From: Symbiodinium natans
Taxonomy: Eukaryota; Sar; Dinophyceae; Suessiales; Symbiodiniaceae
Assembly: GCA_905221605.1 (NCBI GenBank)
Contig: CAJNDS010000335.1
Span: 706,910 to 770,909 of the forward strand
DNA: 64,000 bases
Reading direction: 5' to 3'
This document shows positions 22,398 through 34,289 of this stretch, piece by piece (the stretch's first letter is position 1; each line of letters starts with the position of its first letter). The notes below the pieces were generated by a model that saw only the letters and a program-made list of their open reading frames with translations, did not search any database and was not told the DNA's origin. Both the position numbers and the translations under genes were made by a program.

Positions 22398-22505
22398 ACC
22401 CGAAACCCCAAACCCCAAACCCTAAACCCTAAACCCTAAACCCCAAACCCTAAACCCTAAACCCTAAACCCAAACCCTAAACCCTAAACCCTAAACCCTA
22501 AACTC
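22398..22505. repeat. CCCTAAA array
   Basis: About 15 units with CCCCAAA variants. Confidence 0.9.
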
Positions 22506-22611
22506 AGAGGTGCAAGACCACCTCGCCCCTGCGACTTGCCGCGGGCCGGCGGGACTGATCCTGGGTCTCGGGGATTTATGCGGCTTCGCAGAGCTAATCG
22601 GGCTTATGGGG

Positions 22612-22975
22612 TTTGGGGTTTAGGGTTTAGGGTTTAGGGTTTGGGGTTTAGGGTTTAGGGTTTAGGGTTTAGGGTTTGGGGTTTAGGGTTTGGGGTTTAG
22701 GGTTTAGGGTTTGGGGTTTAGGGCAGAGCTTCTCGGGCTTATGGGGCTCAAGCTGCTTTGGGCATAGGGTCTCGGGGTTTGGGGTTTAGGGTTTAGGGTT
22801 TAGGGTTTAGGGTTTAGGGTTTAGGGTTTAGGGTTTAGGGCGCCGGAGATTTTTGGGGAGTTTCTTGGGGGTTCGAACTTGGAAGGTTTAGGGGTTTCGG
22901 GTCTAGAGGTATTAGGGCTTAGGGTTTAGGATTTAGGGTTTAGGGTTTAGGGTCTAGGGGTTTAAGGGCTTCGGG
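22612..22975 (+). repeat. TTTAGGG/TTTGGGG arrays
   Basis: 22612-22723 alternates TTTAGGG and TTTGGGG. 22776-22842 is TTTAGGG, then degenerate units to ~22965. Confidence 0.85.
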
Positions 22976-22982
22976 TTCCAGG

Positions 22983-23132
22983 GCACAGAAGTTGGCAAGA
23001 AGTCTTCTGACCAACCCTGCGAAGCGGGCCACCCGTTCACTGATGGGATCCTACACGGGTTTGCTGTTTGACCGCATGCAAAATACTCAAGCAGCACCCT
23101 CCCTGAGGCAGCATGGCTTTGGAGGCTCTTGA
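22983..23132 (+). other. Coding-like 49-codon frame (possible exon)
   Basis: This unique island has an open plus-strand frame with protein-like composition (QKLARSLLTNPAKRATRSLM…) ending at TGA 23130-23132. No ATG at its beginning, so if real it is a terminal exon or relic. No homologue recognised. Confidence 0.2.
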
Positions 23133-23226
23133 ACAGAAGGCTGAGGATTTAGGGTTTCATTAAACGAGAAAGGGCTTTGGGGGCGATGGGGTTCTTCTTT
23201 AGCATCTACCGCCAAAAAAACAGGCC

Positions 23227-23950
23227 AAGGGTTTAGGGTTTAGGGTTTGGGGTTTAGGGTTTAGGGTTTAGGGTATAGGGTTTAGGGTGTAGGGTTTAGG
23301 GTGTAGGGTTTAGGGTGTACAAAAAAGCTCGGCCACGTGCCTTTGGGTACCCAGCGCATCTTGCCTGAAGCAGGTTCCTTAAGCTCTAGACCCTGAACCC
23401 TGAACCCTAAACTGCGAATGGGGCTTCGGGGGCTTTAGGGGAGTCTGAGATCTTGAAAGCTCATGGGGTTCAGCTCAGGATGGTATCAAGATGTGAAGTG
23501 TAGTGCCCTCGGAGGGCTTTGGGTTTAGGATTTAGGGTTCAGGGTTTAGGGTTTAGGGTTCAGGGTTCAGGGTTTAGGGTTTGGGGTTTAAGGCTCGGGG
23601 TGAGAATGTGGGGTTTGGGGCTTAGGCTTAATGATTTATGACTCGGGCCTCAGAGCTCCGGCTTTCGTAGTTGGGTTTTAGGGCGTTTGGAACTTGGATG
23701 GTTCGTGGATAAGTCCGAGGTGTTGCAGACCTAGTCTTTTCGCAACTCGACAACCCCAAACAACTGAACCCGACTCCTCAAGCCCCAAACCCCTAGACCG
23801 TAAACCCTACAACCTTCAAACCCTGCATCTCCTATCTGCCCGCTGTGACGACCCCTACACCCTCAACCCGAAACCCTAAACCCTAAACATCCCTGAACCC
23901 TCAACCCTCAACCCTAAACCCTAAACCCTAAACCCTAAACCCTAAACCGT
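23227..23950. repeat. Short telomere-type tracts and islands
   Basis: TTTAGGG/TGTAGGG at 23227-23320, TTTAGGG/TTCAGGG at 23520-23595, CCCTAAA/CCCTCAA at 23865-23950. Intervening sequence is unique or degenerate, with no gene. Confidence 0.75.
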
Positions 23951-24605
23951 CAAGCCGCAGTATTTCTTGGCCCTGGTTTAGGGTTTAGGGCAACCCGACA
24001 GCCTCAAGCCCCAAACTTGCAAACCCCCGAAACCCATCAAACTCCCCTAAACCCTAAACCCTAAACCCTAAACCCTAAACCCTACACCACCCAAAGCACC
24101 CCCTAGCGCTCTCAGGGCCTGAGCCCTTTCCCTTGCCAGCCGTGGCCGGGACCCGGCGGACCTGTGGAGGGGTTGGGCTTGGGGTTTGGGTTTAGGGTTT
24201 AGAGCTTAGGGTTTAGGGTTTAGGGTTTCGGGTTGAGGGTTTGGGGGTTAGGGATTAGGGCTTTGGGCTTGGGGCATGGGGCTTGAGGCTTGGGGTTTAG
24301 GCCTGGGGCTTGGGCCTAGGTGTGTTGTTGTTAGGTCTGCTTCTTTTGGAGGGTGGGCAGGGTATGATGGTGACGGGCTTGAAAGGTCTCAGGGTTTAGG
24401 GGCACTTGGCTGTTTGCAGCGTTTGCATCCAGCCTAGTTGGGTTGCAGAGTTGGCGGGGGCCCCTGAACCCTAAACCCTAAACCCTAAACCCTGAACCCC
24501 AAACTGTTGCAAGTTTCGGATTCTGGGTTGATGTGCTGATGGGCAGTTCAGGGGGTTCCGCTTCAACCCGCTTCAATGCAGGCTCACGGGCAGTTAACAG
24601 CAATC
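23951..24605. other. Mixed island
   Basis: A CCCTAAA tract at 24045-24086, TTTAGGG and TTGGGGC variants at 24175-24310, CCCTAAA at 24465-24495. The rest is unique without a recognisable gene. Confidence 0.5.
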
Positions 24606-24752
24606 TACTTGGAGGTTCATGGTATTCATTCTTAACCAATTATAGCTGTACTTCTCACTATACTTATACCCATATTTGGGCACTTAAGGGGCTTATAAGT
24701 GGGTTATAAGTACCGTTATACTTGGTTAATAAGTGCCATGAACCTCCAAGTA
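24606..24752. mobile_element. Palindromic element family A, near-complete copy
   Basis: 147 bp. TACTTGGAGGTTCATGGTA at the left and its complement …TGCCATGAACCTCCAAGTA at the right, with the centre GGGCACTTAAGGGGCTTATAAG. Flanks are not telomere-type here. Confidence 0.85.
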
Positions 24753-25040
24753 ATCTTATTGAGGTCAACACCACCAAGGAAGGCCTCGTCAAGCCTGAAC
24801 CCCTAATATGGGGGAAGAGGTGCCCGAATAATTAGAATAGGGTTTTGAGGGGTTATTATATGGTACATTCTAAAGGGACCCTAAGGGAATGCCACCAATA
24901 ACTACTCCGACCCCTATATTACACCCCGACACCCTAAACCCTCAACCCTAAACCCAAGCTGAGGCGGATGCTTTCGCCAGGGCAGGATTGCGCCGGATGC
25001 CTCCGGCCAAAGGAGGGCTCAGCGTGTTGAGGGTGTTCTG
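24753..25040. other. Unique island
   Basis: Moderately AT-rich DNA with no recognisable gene, and a short CCCTAAA tract at ~24931-24955. Confidence 0.4.
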
Positions 25041-25134
25041 GGCTTAGGGTTTGGGGTTTGGGGTTTAGGGTTGGGGGTTTAGGGTTTAGGGTTGAGGGTT
25101 GAGGGTTTAGGGTTGAGGGTTGAGAGTTTAGGGT

Positions 25135-25194
<60 letters not shown>

Positions 25195-25225
25195 GAGGGT
25201 TTAGAGTTTAGGGTTTAGAGTTGAG
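25041..25225 (+). repeat. TTGAGGG-variant array
   Basis: Mixed TTTAGGG and TTGAGGG, with at least nine consecutive TTGAGGG at ~25134-25195. Confidence 0.9.
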
Positions 25226-25532
25226 GGCTCAGCATGTTCAGGGTGATCAGGGCCTGTAGGGTTTAGGCTTTCAGGTATTTAAGGTTCGGCGTTCGGGGTT
25301 TAGAGTTGAGGGTTTAGGGGCTCATGCCCTCTTCAAAAGCAGCATCTCGACATGTCGCACAAGGACTTTAGACAGAGACTCCAGAGACCATGCAATTGCC
25401 CGTGAAACTTGAGGAGATTAGGATTTTAGGGAGTTCAGGGTTAAGACGGTTAAGACAACAGCTACTGGTAAAATCCCTCAATGGCCCTAAGCCCCAAACC
25501 CTCCCTAAACCCGAGGCCCCAAACCCAGGGTT
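25226..25532. other. Degenerate island
   Basis: Telomere-like degenerate DNA and ~120 bp of unique sequence; no gene. Confidence 0.4.
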
Positions 25533-26145
25533 TAGGGTTTCGGGTTTAGGGCTTAGGGTTTAGGGCTTAGGGCTTAGGGCTTAGGGCTTAGGGCTTAGGG
25601 TTTAGGGCTTGGGGCTTGGGGCTTAGGGCTTAGGGCTTAGGGCTTAGGGCTTAGGGTAACACCCGAAGCCCACCCCCACCCCTTCTTACCACCCAGAAAC
25701 CCTCAACGCCCTAAGCCCCCAACCCCCCCCCCATTCTAGGGTTTAGGGGTTTGGGTTCAGGATTGAGGGTTTGGGCAACCTGAAACCCTAGACCCTAGAC
25801 CCTAAACCCTAAACCCTAAACCCTGAACCCTAAACCCTAAACCCTAAACCCTAAACCCTAAACCCTAAACCCTAAACCCTAAGCCCTAAACCCTAAACCC
25901 TAAACCCAGACCCAAACCCAGACCCAAAGGGAAGCCCTGGTGCTCTGGCACCTAGCCCGCGGCCCCGTGCTTTGCCGCGGCCCGCGCCAGCTTTTCCGCC
26001 TGCCAGAAAGGAGGGGGGGTTTAGGGTTTAGGGTTTAGGGTTTAGGGTTTAGGGTTTAGGGTTTAGGGTTTAGGGTTTAGGGTTTAGGGTTTTAGGGGTT
26101 TAGGGGTTTAGGGGTTTAGGGGTTTAGGGTTTAGGGTTTAGGGCT
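25533..26145. repeat. TTAGGGC array, CCCTAAA array, TTTAGGG array
   Basis: 25533-25655 is dominated by TTAGGGC. 25783-25905 is CCCTAAA (~17 units). 26021-26145 is TTTAGGG with four TTTAGGGG octamers. Confidence 0.9.
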
Positions 26146-26209
26146 TGGATGTGTTAGGGGATCCGGAGTTTGGTTTAAGGGCGTGGGGGTTAGGCTTCGG
26201 GGGCTTGTA

Positions 26210-26705
26210 GCATGTATGATGAAGGCTTGGCCAAAGGGGTGCATTTGTACAAAGGAGCGCATGGTTGCACCATGTGCTTCTTGCGCTGAGGAACAAGCTC
26301 AGGAGGTAGCAGCACAGATGTCTTGTGCTTACTTTTGAGAAGCGCCTGGGCGTATGCTTTCACTGCGTCACTCAGCGACCATTGCTGATCAGAAACTGGG
26401 GCAACAGTGGTTGGATCTGTGACTTGTCACAGATGACAGCGACGTAGGTAAAACAAAGCCGCGTCAGCGCTCTAGCCTCACAATTGCACGTGGAATCCTG
26501 CGCGACACCAATCCTTTGTTGTTGGGGCGGCCCAAACACATGGACGTCTCGTCCAGATTCAGCAACAGCGGCACTTGGTGCCCTGGAACGGCGGATTGCA
26601 AGTACCGCGAGCGCTGCCAACACAACTCTACCTTGGCAGCCGTTAGCCTCCTCAGACACTGCACTCATGTCTGACAGATCTCGGATGTCATCATTTCACT
26701 ATTGT
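26210..26705 (-). pseudogene. Decayed DDE-type transposase-like fragment
   Basis: On the minus strand one frame reads …VPLLLNLDETSMCLGRPNN… where NLDETS resembles the first catalytic Asp region of DDE transposases. It ends at a stop, then a second frame reads …FTYVAVICDKSQIQPLLPQF…, and a third reads SLSDAVKAYAQALLKSK…. The three segments are consecutive, so at least two frameshifts interrupt one former gene. I associate similar proteins with dinoflagellate genomes. No terminal repeats identified around it. Assignment rests on motif resemblance only. Confidence 0.5.
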
Positions 26706-26976
26706 TAGTCCTATTCCTGCTTTCCCTTTCCATGCATCCGGCTCAAGCTCTGCACCCTAAACCCTAAACCCTCAACCCTCAACCCTAAACCCGAAAACCC
26801 TAACCTAAACCCTTTACAGACATGATGGCCATCAAGTTGCCAAAGGAAGGACTTTGACGTCGTTCCATGTGAAGTCTTAGGTTTAGGGCTCTCCTTCGAC
26901 CCAAGACACTCAACCAAGGCATGAAAGACTCTTCACTTAGTGAACCCAAGGAATGCCCTCGATCCCCCCCAGGAGT
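26706..26976. other. Degenerate tracts and unique DNA
   Basis: CCCTAAA/CCCTCAA at ~26753-26812, then about 160 bp unique. No gene supported. Confidence 0.4.
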
Positions 26977-27130
26977 TGATTTAGGGTTTAGGGTTTAGGG
27001 TTTAGGGTTTAGGGTTTAGGGTTTAGGGTTTAGGGTTTAGGGTTTAGGGTCTAGGGTCTAGGGTCTAGGGTCTAGGGTCTAGGGCTATAGGCTATAGGGC
27101 TTAGGGCTTAGGGCAGTTTAGGGTCTAGGG
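26977..27130 (+). repeat. TTTAGGG array with TCTAGGG block
   Basis: About ten TTTAGGG, then six TCTAGGG, then TTAGGGC variants. Confidence 0.9.
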
Positions 27131-27854
27131 TCAGGGATCAGGGTAAGGATGTGACGGTAAAGAACCCTGAGCATCGCAAGCAGTCATTACAATGTTCTGA
27201 ATGGAGGGGGTTGCTTGGGGGGGGATCGGGGGACTTAGCAAGGTACAGCGATCCTAAAAGGCACCCTAACTGGGGTTCTTCAACCCTAAACTCTACACTC
27301 AAACCCACAACCCTAAACCCTACACCTACCCCCTCTTTGTAGCTACCTACGAAGTCCCCCGGTCTTCCAAGTAGGTAGTCTAGCAATTCCAACAAAAGAC
27401 TCCCGAGTATACTCCCAAAGGCTCGGCTCCAAAGTGGGTAGGGTTTAGGGGTTAGGGTTTAGGGCTTCACATTTACGGCTTAGGGCTTAGCGTTAAGGGG
27501 TAAATTCGGGCCTGATTTGCCACCAGCTTTTCCTGGCGCTTTCTTCGTACCTTCCCAGCACCGGGTTTCCAGCGTAAATATATGGCGCCTTTGAACCCTC
27601 TCAGGGTCAAGGGGCCCCTGAGCCCAAAACCTTAAACCCTAAACCCTGAGAAGCCCTTATGTCAGAAAACCGGAAGCTCCGAACCCGAAACTCCTGAACC
27701 CCCAGCGACCCGATTATAGGGTCTAAAGGTTAAATTTCCCCGAAACCCTAAACCCCTAAACCCTAAGGGTGTCGGGCTTAGGGTCGAGGGTTTCCATCTC
27801 CAGAGCTACTCGCAACCAGTGGGGTCCATTGTCAGCGTCACCCAGCGAAGAGCT
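27131..27854. other. Mixed islands
   Basis: Unique and degenerate DNA. Open frames near 27138-27395 on both strands largely translate repeats. No gene. Confidence 0.4.
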
Positions 27855-27977
27855 CGGTTTAGGGTTTAGGGTTTAGGGTTTAGGGTTTCGGGTTTAGGGT
27901 TTAGGGTTTAGGGTTAAGGGTTAAGGGTTTAGGGTTTAGGGTTTAGGGTTTAGGGTTTAGGGTTTAGGGTTAGGGTA
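27855..27977 (+). repeat. TTTAGGG array
   Basis: About 17 units with TTAAGGG variants. Confidence 0.9.
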
Positions 27978-28375
27978 AATAAGCCCCAACTGCTAGTAGT
28001 TCTGAGGTAGTTATAAGTGAGTAAAACAAAGCTACATACACTCATATCCCTAAACCCTATTCCTGAGCCCGAGCCCTGAACGCTACTGTTGTGGAACATT
28101 GTTAGGGAGGGGGGGAGACCACGAGAGCCTTTCGGATGTATAATTCGGCTTGATTCGGGGTGGATTTAGGGTTTAGGGTTTAGGGTTTAGGGTTTAGGTC
28201 TTTGGGTTTTGGGTTTTGGGTTTTGGGTTTTGGTTTTGGGTGGAATCGAATGCTGATGTTGCGTATTAGAAGGACTCTGGGCTCGAACACGTAGACCTGT
28301 CCTTCACAACTAAGGCAACCCGAAACCCAAAGCGACTTGCCACAGCTGTCTAGCAAACACCAAAGCACACTCACC

Positions 28376-28403
28376 CTGAACCCTAAACCCTAAACCCTAA
28401 ACC

Positions 28404-28477
<74 letters not shown>

Positions 28478-28800
28478 ACCCTAAACCCGAAACCCTAAAC
28501 CCTAAACCCTAAACACTAACCCTAAACCCTAAACCCTAAACCCTAAACCCTAAACCCTAAACCCAGATGCCTGGTGTCGACCAGTCCTTCTTGATCACCT
28601 GGTCCAGAGACATCTCCATCCTGAGGCGATCTTTGTTCGGGCTTCTCGGGTTCAGGGTTTAGGGTTTTGGGTTTGGGGTTTGGGGTTTAGGGTTTAGGAT
28701 TTGGGGTTTAGGGTTTAGGGTTTCGGGTTTAGGGTTTAGGGTTTAGGGTTTAGGGTTCAGGGTTTAGGGTTTAGGGTTTAGGGTTTAGGGTTTAGGATTC
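28376..28800. repeat. CCCTAAA/CCCTCAA array and inverted TTTAGGG array
   Basis: 28376-28565 is CCCTAAA with about 13 consecutive CCCTCAA at its centre. 28653-28800 is TTTAGGG with TTTGGGG and TTCAGGG variants, inverted relative to the first. Confidence 0.9.
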
Positions 28801-30540
28801 AGGCGTTGTGTGACATGGCGTTTGTCGGGTTTCGGGAAGAATGCGCTGGACTCGGCAAAGCTACGTGTTTGTTCGCCGCATGCTACAACTGCCTCAGTTG
28901 ACCCAAAATGTCCTAGAATCTCTGGGTTTTAGGGTTTAGGGTTCAGGGGTTCCGTGTTTAGCTTCCAGTCTCGCTTTCCATTTGGAGAGCCGGGCTAGAA
29001 ATATGGCTCGAGACCTACACTCCATCGGGCATAGGGTTTGGAGATTAGGAGTGAGCCCTAAGCCAACATGCTCCATGCTCACCCGGCACCCTAAACCCTA
29101 AAGCCTAAACCCCAAACCCTAAACCCGAAACCCTACACAGTAGAGAGTAGTACAGCAACCGACTCCCACCCTACGTGCTACAACCAGTCCCCAAAGCTGT
29201 GTTCAAGAACTCTAAACAGCCCTGAACCCTCAACCCTAAACACTTCACCAAAGTTTGGGGAGGGGTCTAAACCCTAAACCCTAAACGCTAAACGCTAAAC
29301 CCTAAACCCTAAACCCTAAACCCTAAACCCGTTTCAGGACCATTTTGCTCCTGTCGGTCTCCGGCATGGCGCGGTGAGCCGGCCCTGACGGACGGGGTTC
29401 GGGGTTTTAGGTTCAGGGTTCAGGGTTCAGGGTTCAGGGTTCAGGGTTTAGGGTTTAGGGTTTAGGGTTTAGGGTTTAGGGTTTAGGGCTTAGGGTCTAA
29501 GACATCCCAATTTACCCTCAACCAAGTCTTTTTCGACCTTACTTTGGGAAAAGGTTACGTAGAGTGGGTTGTGGGGTTGAGCACTTAGTTAAACCCCCAA
29601 AACCCCAAACCCCTGAACCTAACCCAGGGGCTCCCGATTTCAGAGGGCTGAGCTGAGGATTCTTGGGGTGAGACACTCCCCCACAGGCCTTTCGAATGCC
29701 GGCGGCTGGCAAGGCTGCTGGCTAATATCACTCTGAACCTTAAACCCTAAATCCTAAACCCTAAACCCTAAGCCCTAAACCTTAAACCAAAGTCCGAAGG
29801 CTTAGGCGAAAGCTCGGAGCGTGAAACCTCTACTTTCCAGTACGTGCGATGTGTACAGCTGAGGCCATGGTAACCCTGACATCTGTAGGCATAAACCGCA
29901 GCAGCACCGAAACGTTGCAAGAAGAAGAGTGAAGGTTTAGGGTTTAGGGTTTATGGTTTAGGGTTTTGGTCTTAGGGTTTAGGGTTTGGGGCTTGGGGCT
30001 TGGGGCTTGGGGCTTGGGGTTTGGGGTTTGGGGTTTGGGGTTTGGGGTTTGGGGTTTGGTGCTTAGGGTCGAAAGGGATGGCCATGGCCAGACATCTTTG
30101 TGTGTAGCTAAAGCAGAGCCCCAAATCGTGCTTTGCCCCCGAGCCTCGCTTGGTGGGGTTTAGCTTCTGAAAGCCTCCGGAAAGAGGGTTCAGGGTTTAG
30201 GGTTTAATTAGGAGGGTTAACGGCTTAGTGCTGTTAGGGTCCAAACCTCCTAATTGCACATCTCTAGAACTCCGACCATTCAAACCTTCTCTCTTGGCCC
30301 TCAAAACCCTCCTCAATCCCTGCACCCTGACCCTAAAGGTCCCTAAACCCTAAACCCTAAACCCTAAAACCCTAAACCCTAAACCCTAAACCCATGCAAA
30401 AGCCCTTTTCGCCAAGTCGGTCAGGGTCTTTGCCAGGTTGGCAGTGGGCAGGAAAGCCGCGGAAATGAACCGCGAACCGAGCATCGGAACCGCAGGAACA
30501 AGTCCGACAACAAAGAACCGAAACGCGCATGAACCCAAAG
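28801..30540. other. Alternating short tracts and islands
   Basis: CCCTAAA at 29092-29130, 29268-29332 and 30345-30393. TTCAGGG/TTTAGGG at 29405-29490. TTTGGGG and TTGGGGC at 29938-30060. Islands of 150-300 bp between them are unique, and I find no convincing gene. Confidence 0.6.
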
Positions 30541-30670
30541 GGGTTTAGGGTTTAGGGTTTAGGGTTTTAGGGTTTAGGGTTTAGGGTTTAGGGTTTAGGG
30601 TTTAGGGTTTAGGGTTTAGGGTTTAGGGTTTAAAGTTTAGGGTTTAGGGTTTAGGGTCTAGGGTCTAGGG
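30541..30670 (+). repeat. TTTAGGG array
   Basis: About 17 units with single-base variants. Confidence 0.9.
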
Positions 30671-31211
30671 TTGAGGGAAAGCCTAGGGTTTAGGGTTTAG
30701 GGTTGTCGGCTAAGTCCTTTGAGTTACGCCTCGAAAAAAACCATTTGCATAAGAAGCCGCTGCAAAAAAAAAACTAAGCCCCTCGCCGCGGGGGTTTTGG
30801 CCAACTCTGAGGTTGCCCTAAACCCTAATTGACCCTAAAGCTCAAACACTGAACCCTAAACCTTAAACTCTGAACCCTAAACCTTAAAACGCTAAACCCT
30901 AAACCCTAAGGGTTTCGGGTTTAGGGCTTAGGGTTTAGGGTTCAGGGTTTAGGGTTCAGGGCTTAGGGTTTAGGGTCTAGGGTTTAGGGGCTCCTGTGCA
31001 TCTGTTTGCTGTGTTTAGGGCGCGGTCAAGGGCAGAAAACTCCGAACAACAACGCGCCTTTCTATAAACCCTAAACTTAGCCCTTAACCCTAAACTCCAA
31101 ACTTTGCCCTAAACCCGAAACCCGAAACCTCCTTGACCCCAAACCTGTTTTTTCTGGAGCTCTCAAATTTTAGCTCCCTAGAAAGATACGGGCGTGTAGG
31201 GTTTTGGGTTT
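30671..31211. other. Mixed islands
   Basis: Short degenerate tracts in both orientations (CCCTAAA near 30890, TTTAGGG at 30905-30990) and unique DNA. Confidence 0.5.
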
Positions 31212-31430
31212 AAGGTTAGGGTTCAGGGTTCAGGGTTCAGGGTTTAGGGTTTAGGGTTTAGGGTTCAGGGTTCAGGGTTTAGGGTTTAGGGTTTAGGGTT
31301 TAGGGTTTAGGGTTTAGGGTTTAGGGTTTAGGGTTTAGGGTTTAGGGTATAGGGCTTGGGATATAGGCTTTAGGCTTTAGGGTTTAGGGTCTAGGGTTTA
31401 GGGTTTAGGGTTTAGGGTTTAAGGTTTCGG
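31212..31430 (+). repeat. TTTAGGG/TTCAGGG array
   Basis: About 28 units in blocks of TTCAGGG and TTTAGGG. Confidence 0.9.
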
Positions 31431-31697
31431 GCGTAATTCGGGCTTAGGACCTTTTTGGGGGGTTTTCGGGCAGGAAAGGCCGAAAACGCAAAGCAAACAA
31501 CACCTACCTGGAAGAGGCCGCAACTCCTGTACTTCCTTGGAATTTCAGGGCCCTAAACCCTAAACCCTAAACCCCAAACCCTAAAGCTCTAAACCAATTC
31601 AAGAAAATGTACGGAGGGAGCTTCGGCGACCTTTTTGGGAATTCTTCAGGGGTGGAGATCTCCGGAGGACTCCCAGACCTTTCATGGGTTCCCCTAC

Positions 31698-31928
31698 AGG
31701 GTTTAGGGTTTAGGGTTTAGGGTCTAGGGTCTAGGGTTTAGGGTTTAGGGTTTAGGGTTTAGGGTTTAGGGTTTAGGGTTTAGGGTTTAGGGTTTAGGGT
31801 TTAGGGTTTAGGGTTTAGGGTTTAGGGTTTAGGGTTTAGGGTTTAGGGCTACCCCCTAGGTTCCCCACTTGAGTAGCCTTAGTTGGTCTTAACCACCCCT
31901 AAATAGCCTTAATTATGGACTGTAGTAT

Positions 31929-31961
<33 letters not shown>
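31698..31961. repeat. TTTAGGG array, short unique segment, 33-G run
   Basis: 31698-31848 is about 21 TTTAGGG. 31850-31928 is unique. 31929-31961 is an uninterrupted run of 33 G. Confidence 0.9.
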
Positions 31962-31962
<1 letters not shown>

Positions 31963-32036
31963 AGTAGGGGAACCCCGGAACCTTGTTTTGGGCAAAATCA
32001 GGAGCCGACAAACTCCACAACGGGCGAGCAGAGCGT

Positions 32037-32248
32037 CGGGTTTAGGGTTGAGGGTTTGGGTTTAGGGTTGAGGCTCTAGGGTTTAGGGTTTAGGGTTTAG
32101 GGTTTAGGGTTTAGGGTTTAGGGTTTAGGGTTTAGGGTTTAGGGTTTAGGGTTTAGGGTTTAGGGTTTAGGGTTTAGGGTTTAGGGTTTAGGGTTTAGGG
32201 TTTAGGCTCTAGGGTTTCGGGTTTAGGGTTTAGGGTTTAGGGTTTAGG
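32037..32248 (+). repeat. TTTAGGG array
   Basis: About 28 units with a few TTGAGGG and TCTAGGG variants. Confidence 0.9.
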
Positions 32249-32530
32249 CTGAAGGGGCGAACGGAACCGTCTGCGCACTTTGGGATGCTCTTAAAGCAAA
32301 CGACACTTTCTTGTCAAAAATGGGCGCCCCAGGCTTCGGGTTTAGGGCTAGGGTTTAGGGTCCCTAAACCCTAAAGCCTTAACCCTAAACCCTAAAACCC
32401 CTTAAGGTTCCGAGCACATTGGCCACGGAGTCGCTCAGGCGTAGCCGCCCTTGGGCGCGTCCGTCGCGATGAGACACTTCCGGAACCCCTCCTCCAGCTC
32501 CTGTCTCTTCGAACGAGAGGGTTTAGGGTG

Positions 32531-32673
32531 TACTTGGAGGTTCATGGTACGTAATGACCCAAAGATATCTGTACTTATAACCCAGATAGAACTATATTAG
32601 GGCACTTAAAGGGCTTATACGTTGGTTATAGGACAGCTAGAATTGGGTTACATGTACCCTGAAGCTCCAAGTA
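32531..32673. mobile_element. Palindromic element family A
   Basis: TACTTGGAGGTTCATGGTAC at the left; TACCCTGAAGCTCCAAGTA at the right. 143 bp. The left side abuts GGGTTTAGGGTG and the right abuts AAGGGTTTGGG. Confidence 0.8.
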
Positions 32674-32936
32674 AAGGGTTTGGGAAATAGGAGGTTAGGG
32701 TTTTGAAATTAGGATCTAGGTTTGGGGTCTGGGGTTTAGGGTTTAAGGGTTTAGGGTTTCGGTCTTGGGTCTAGGGTTTGAGGTTGAGAGGGGTTTAAGG
32801 GCTGAGTAGGGTCTACGGCTTTTTGCAGACTTAGTTATCGGATCCTCTGGTAACCACCACCCGAAACAACTTTGCCCAAGCGCTAAACCCTCTACACCCG
32901 ACACCCCCCCATCCAGGCAGTACTGCATAGGATCCC

Positions 32937-33325
32937 TAACCCTAAACCCTAAACCCTAAACCCAAAACCCTAAACCCAAAACCCAAAACCCAAAAACCCA
33001 AAACCCTAAACCCTAAACCCTAAACCCTAAACCCAAGCACCCGTGAGTCGCCCCCTTTTCTCGGGCAGGCAAACATTGCCCGGCGACGCTGGCGCAGTAA
33101 GGTAGGTTCCCCCGGGACGCCGCAAACACTGAAGACCCTTAAAGGCTTCACTGTTTAGGGTTTAGGGTTTAGGGTTTAGGGTTTTGGGTTTTGGGTTTTT
33201 GGGTTTTTGGGTTTAGGGTTTAGGGTTTAGGGTTTAGGGTTTAGGGTTTAGGGTTTAGGGTTTAGGGTTTAGGGTTTAGGGTTTAGGGTTTAGGGTTTAT
33301 GGTTTAGGGTTTAGGGTTTAGGGGT
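32937..33325. repeat. Inverted CCCTAAA and TTTAGGG arrays
   Basis: 32937-33033 is CCCTAAA with CCCAAAA variants. 33153-33325 is TTTAGGG with TTTTGGG variants. A 119-bp GC-rich spacer separates them. Confidence 0.9.
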
Positions 33326-33484
33326 TTGGGTTGGAGCCCGAAAGCACCTAACTTCCACCTCCTGAAACCCCTCAACCCTAAACCCGCTAAAACCACCCAA
33401 ACCTTAGACGCCCAACTACACCTTAACCCCTAAAGCCTCAAACAAACCGAAACCCTCAACCCCCAAACCCCTAAACCATAAAAA

Positions 33485-33668
33485 CCCCTAACGCCCTAAA
33501 GCCCTAAAACCCTAAAACCCTAACACCCTAAAAACCCTAAAACCCTAAAACCCTAACACCCTAAAACCCTAAAACCCTAAAACCCTAAAACCCTAGAACC
33601 CTAAAACCCTAGAACCCTAAAACCCTAAAACCCTAAAACCCTAAACCCTAAACCCTAAAGCCCTAACA
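33485..33668. repeat. CCCTAAAA octamer array
   Basis: Units are mainly CCCTAAAA with CCCTAACA and CCCTAGAA, an eight-base variant of the telomere motif. Confidence 0.9.
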
Positions 33669-33822
33669 AGCATCAAACAGCGACCCTGAGAACTCACTCC
33701 GAAGATTGGCGCGTCGGAAGACTTCGGCGGGGGAGGGCTGACAGGGCTTGGGGTTTCTTTGCGGCGTAGGGTTCCGGGCTGAAGGTTTTTGGTTTAGGGT
33801 AGTTACACACTACATACGTTTA

Positions 33823-33965
33823 CGGTTTAGGGGTTTAGGGGTTTAGGGGTTTAGGGGTTTAGGGGTTTAGGGGTTTAGGGGTTTAGGGGTTTAGGGGTTT
33901 AGGGGTTTAGGGGTTTAGGGGTTTTGGGGTTTTGGGGTTTTGGGGTTTGGGGTTTGGGGTTTGTT
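33823..33965 (+). repeat. TTTAGGGG octamer array
   Basis: About 13 TTTAGGGG followed by TTTTGGGG and TTTGGGG. Inverted relative to the CCCTAAAA block 150 bp upstream, but the extra base is in the G-run rather than the A-run, so the two are not simple inversions of each other. Confidence 0.9.
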
Positions 33966-33997
33966 TATTGGCGCCAACATGCACCCGTGAATGTCGT

Positions 33998-34137
33998 TAC
34001 TTTTAGGTTCGTGACACTTAATAACCAGTATCAATGTACTTATAACCCACTGACAAGCCCTTCAAGTGCCCTATGGTTATAATTGGGGAAAAAGTACAGT
34101 AACTATTGGGTTCCTAAGTACCCTGAACCTCCAAGTA
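33998..34137. mobile_element. Palindromic element family A abutting TAGGGTTTAGGG
   Basis: The degraded left end TACTTTTAGGTTCGTGACACTT and the right end TACCCTGAACCTCCAAG continue directly into TAGGGTTTAGGG. Confidence 0.75.
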
Positions 34138-34289
34138 GGGTTTAGGGTTTTGGGCTCAGGGCTTAGGGTACAACACCCCAAACCCTCACAGCAGAAAGTG
34201 CCTCGAGCCCGTCCGCAGACGTGCGCTATCCAAAGCCGAGGGAAGCGATCAGCGGAGGGTTGCTTGAGGCTCAGGGCATAAGGGGGGTT

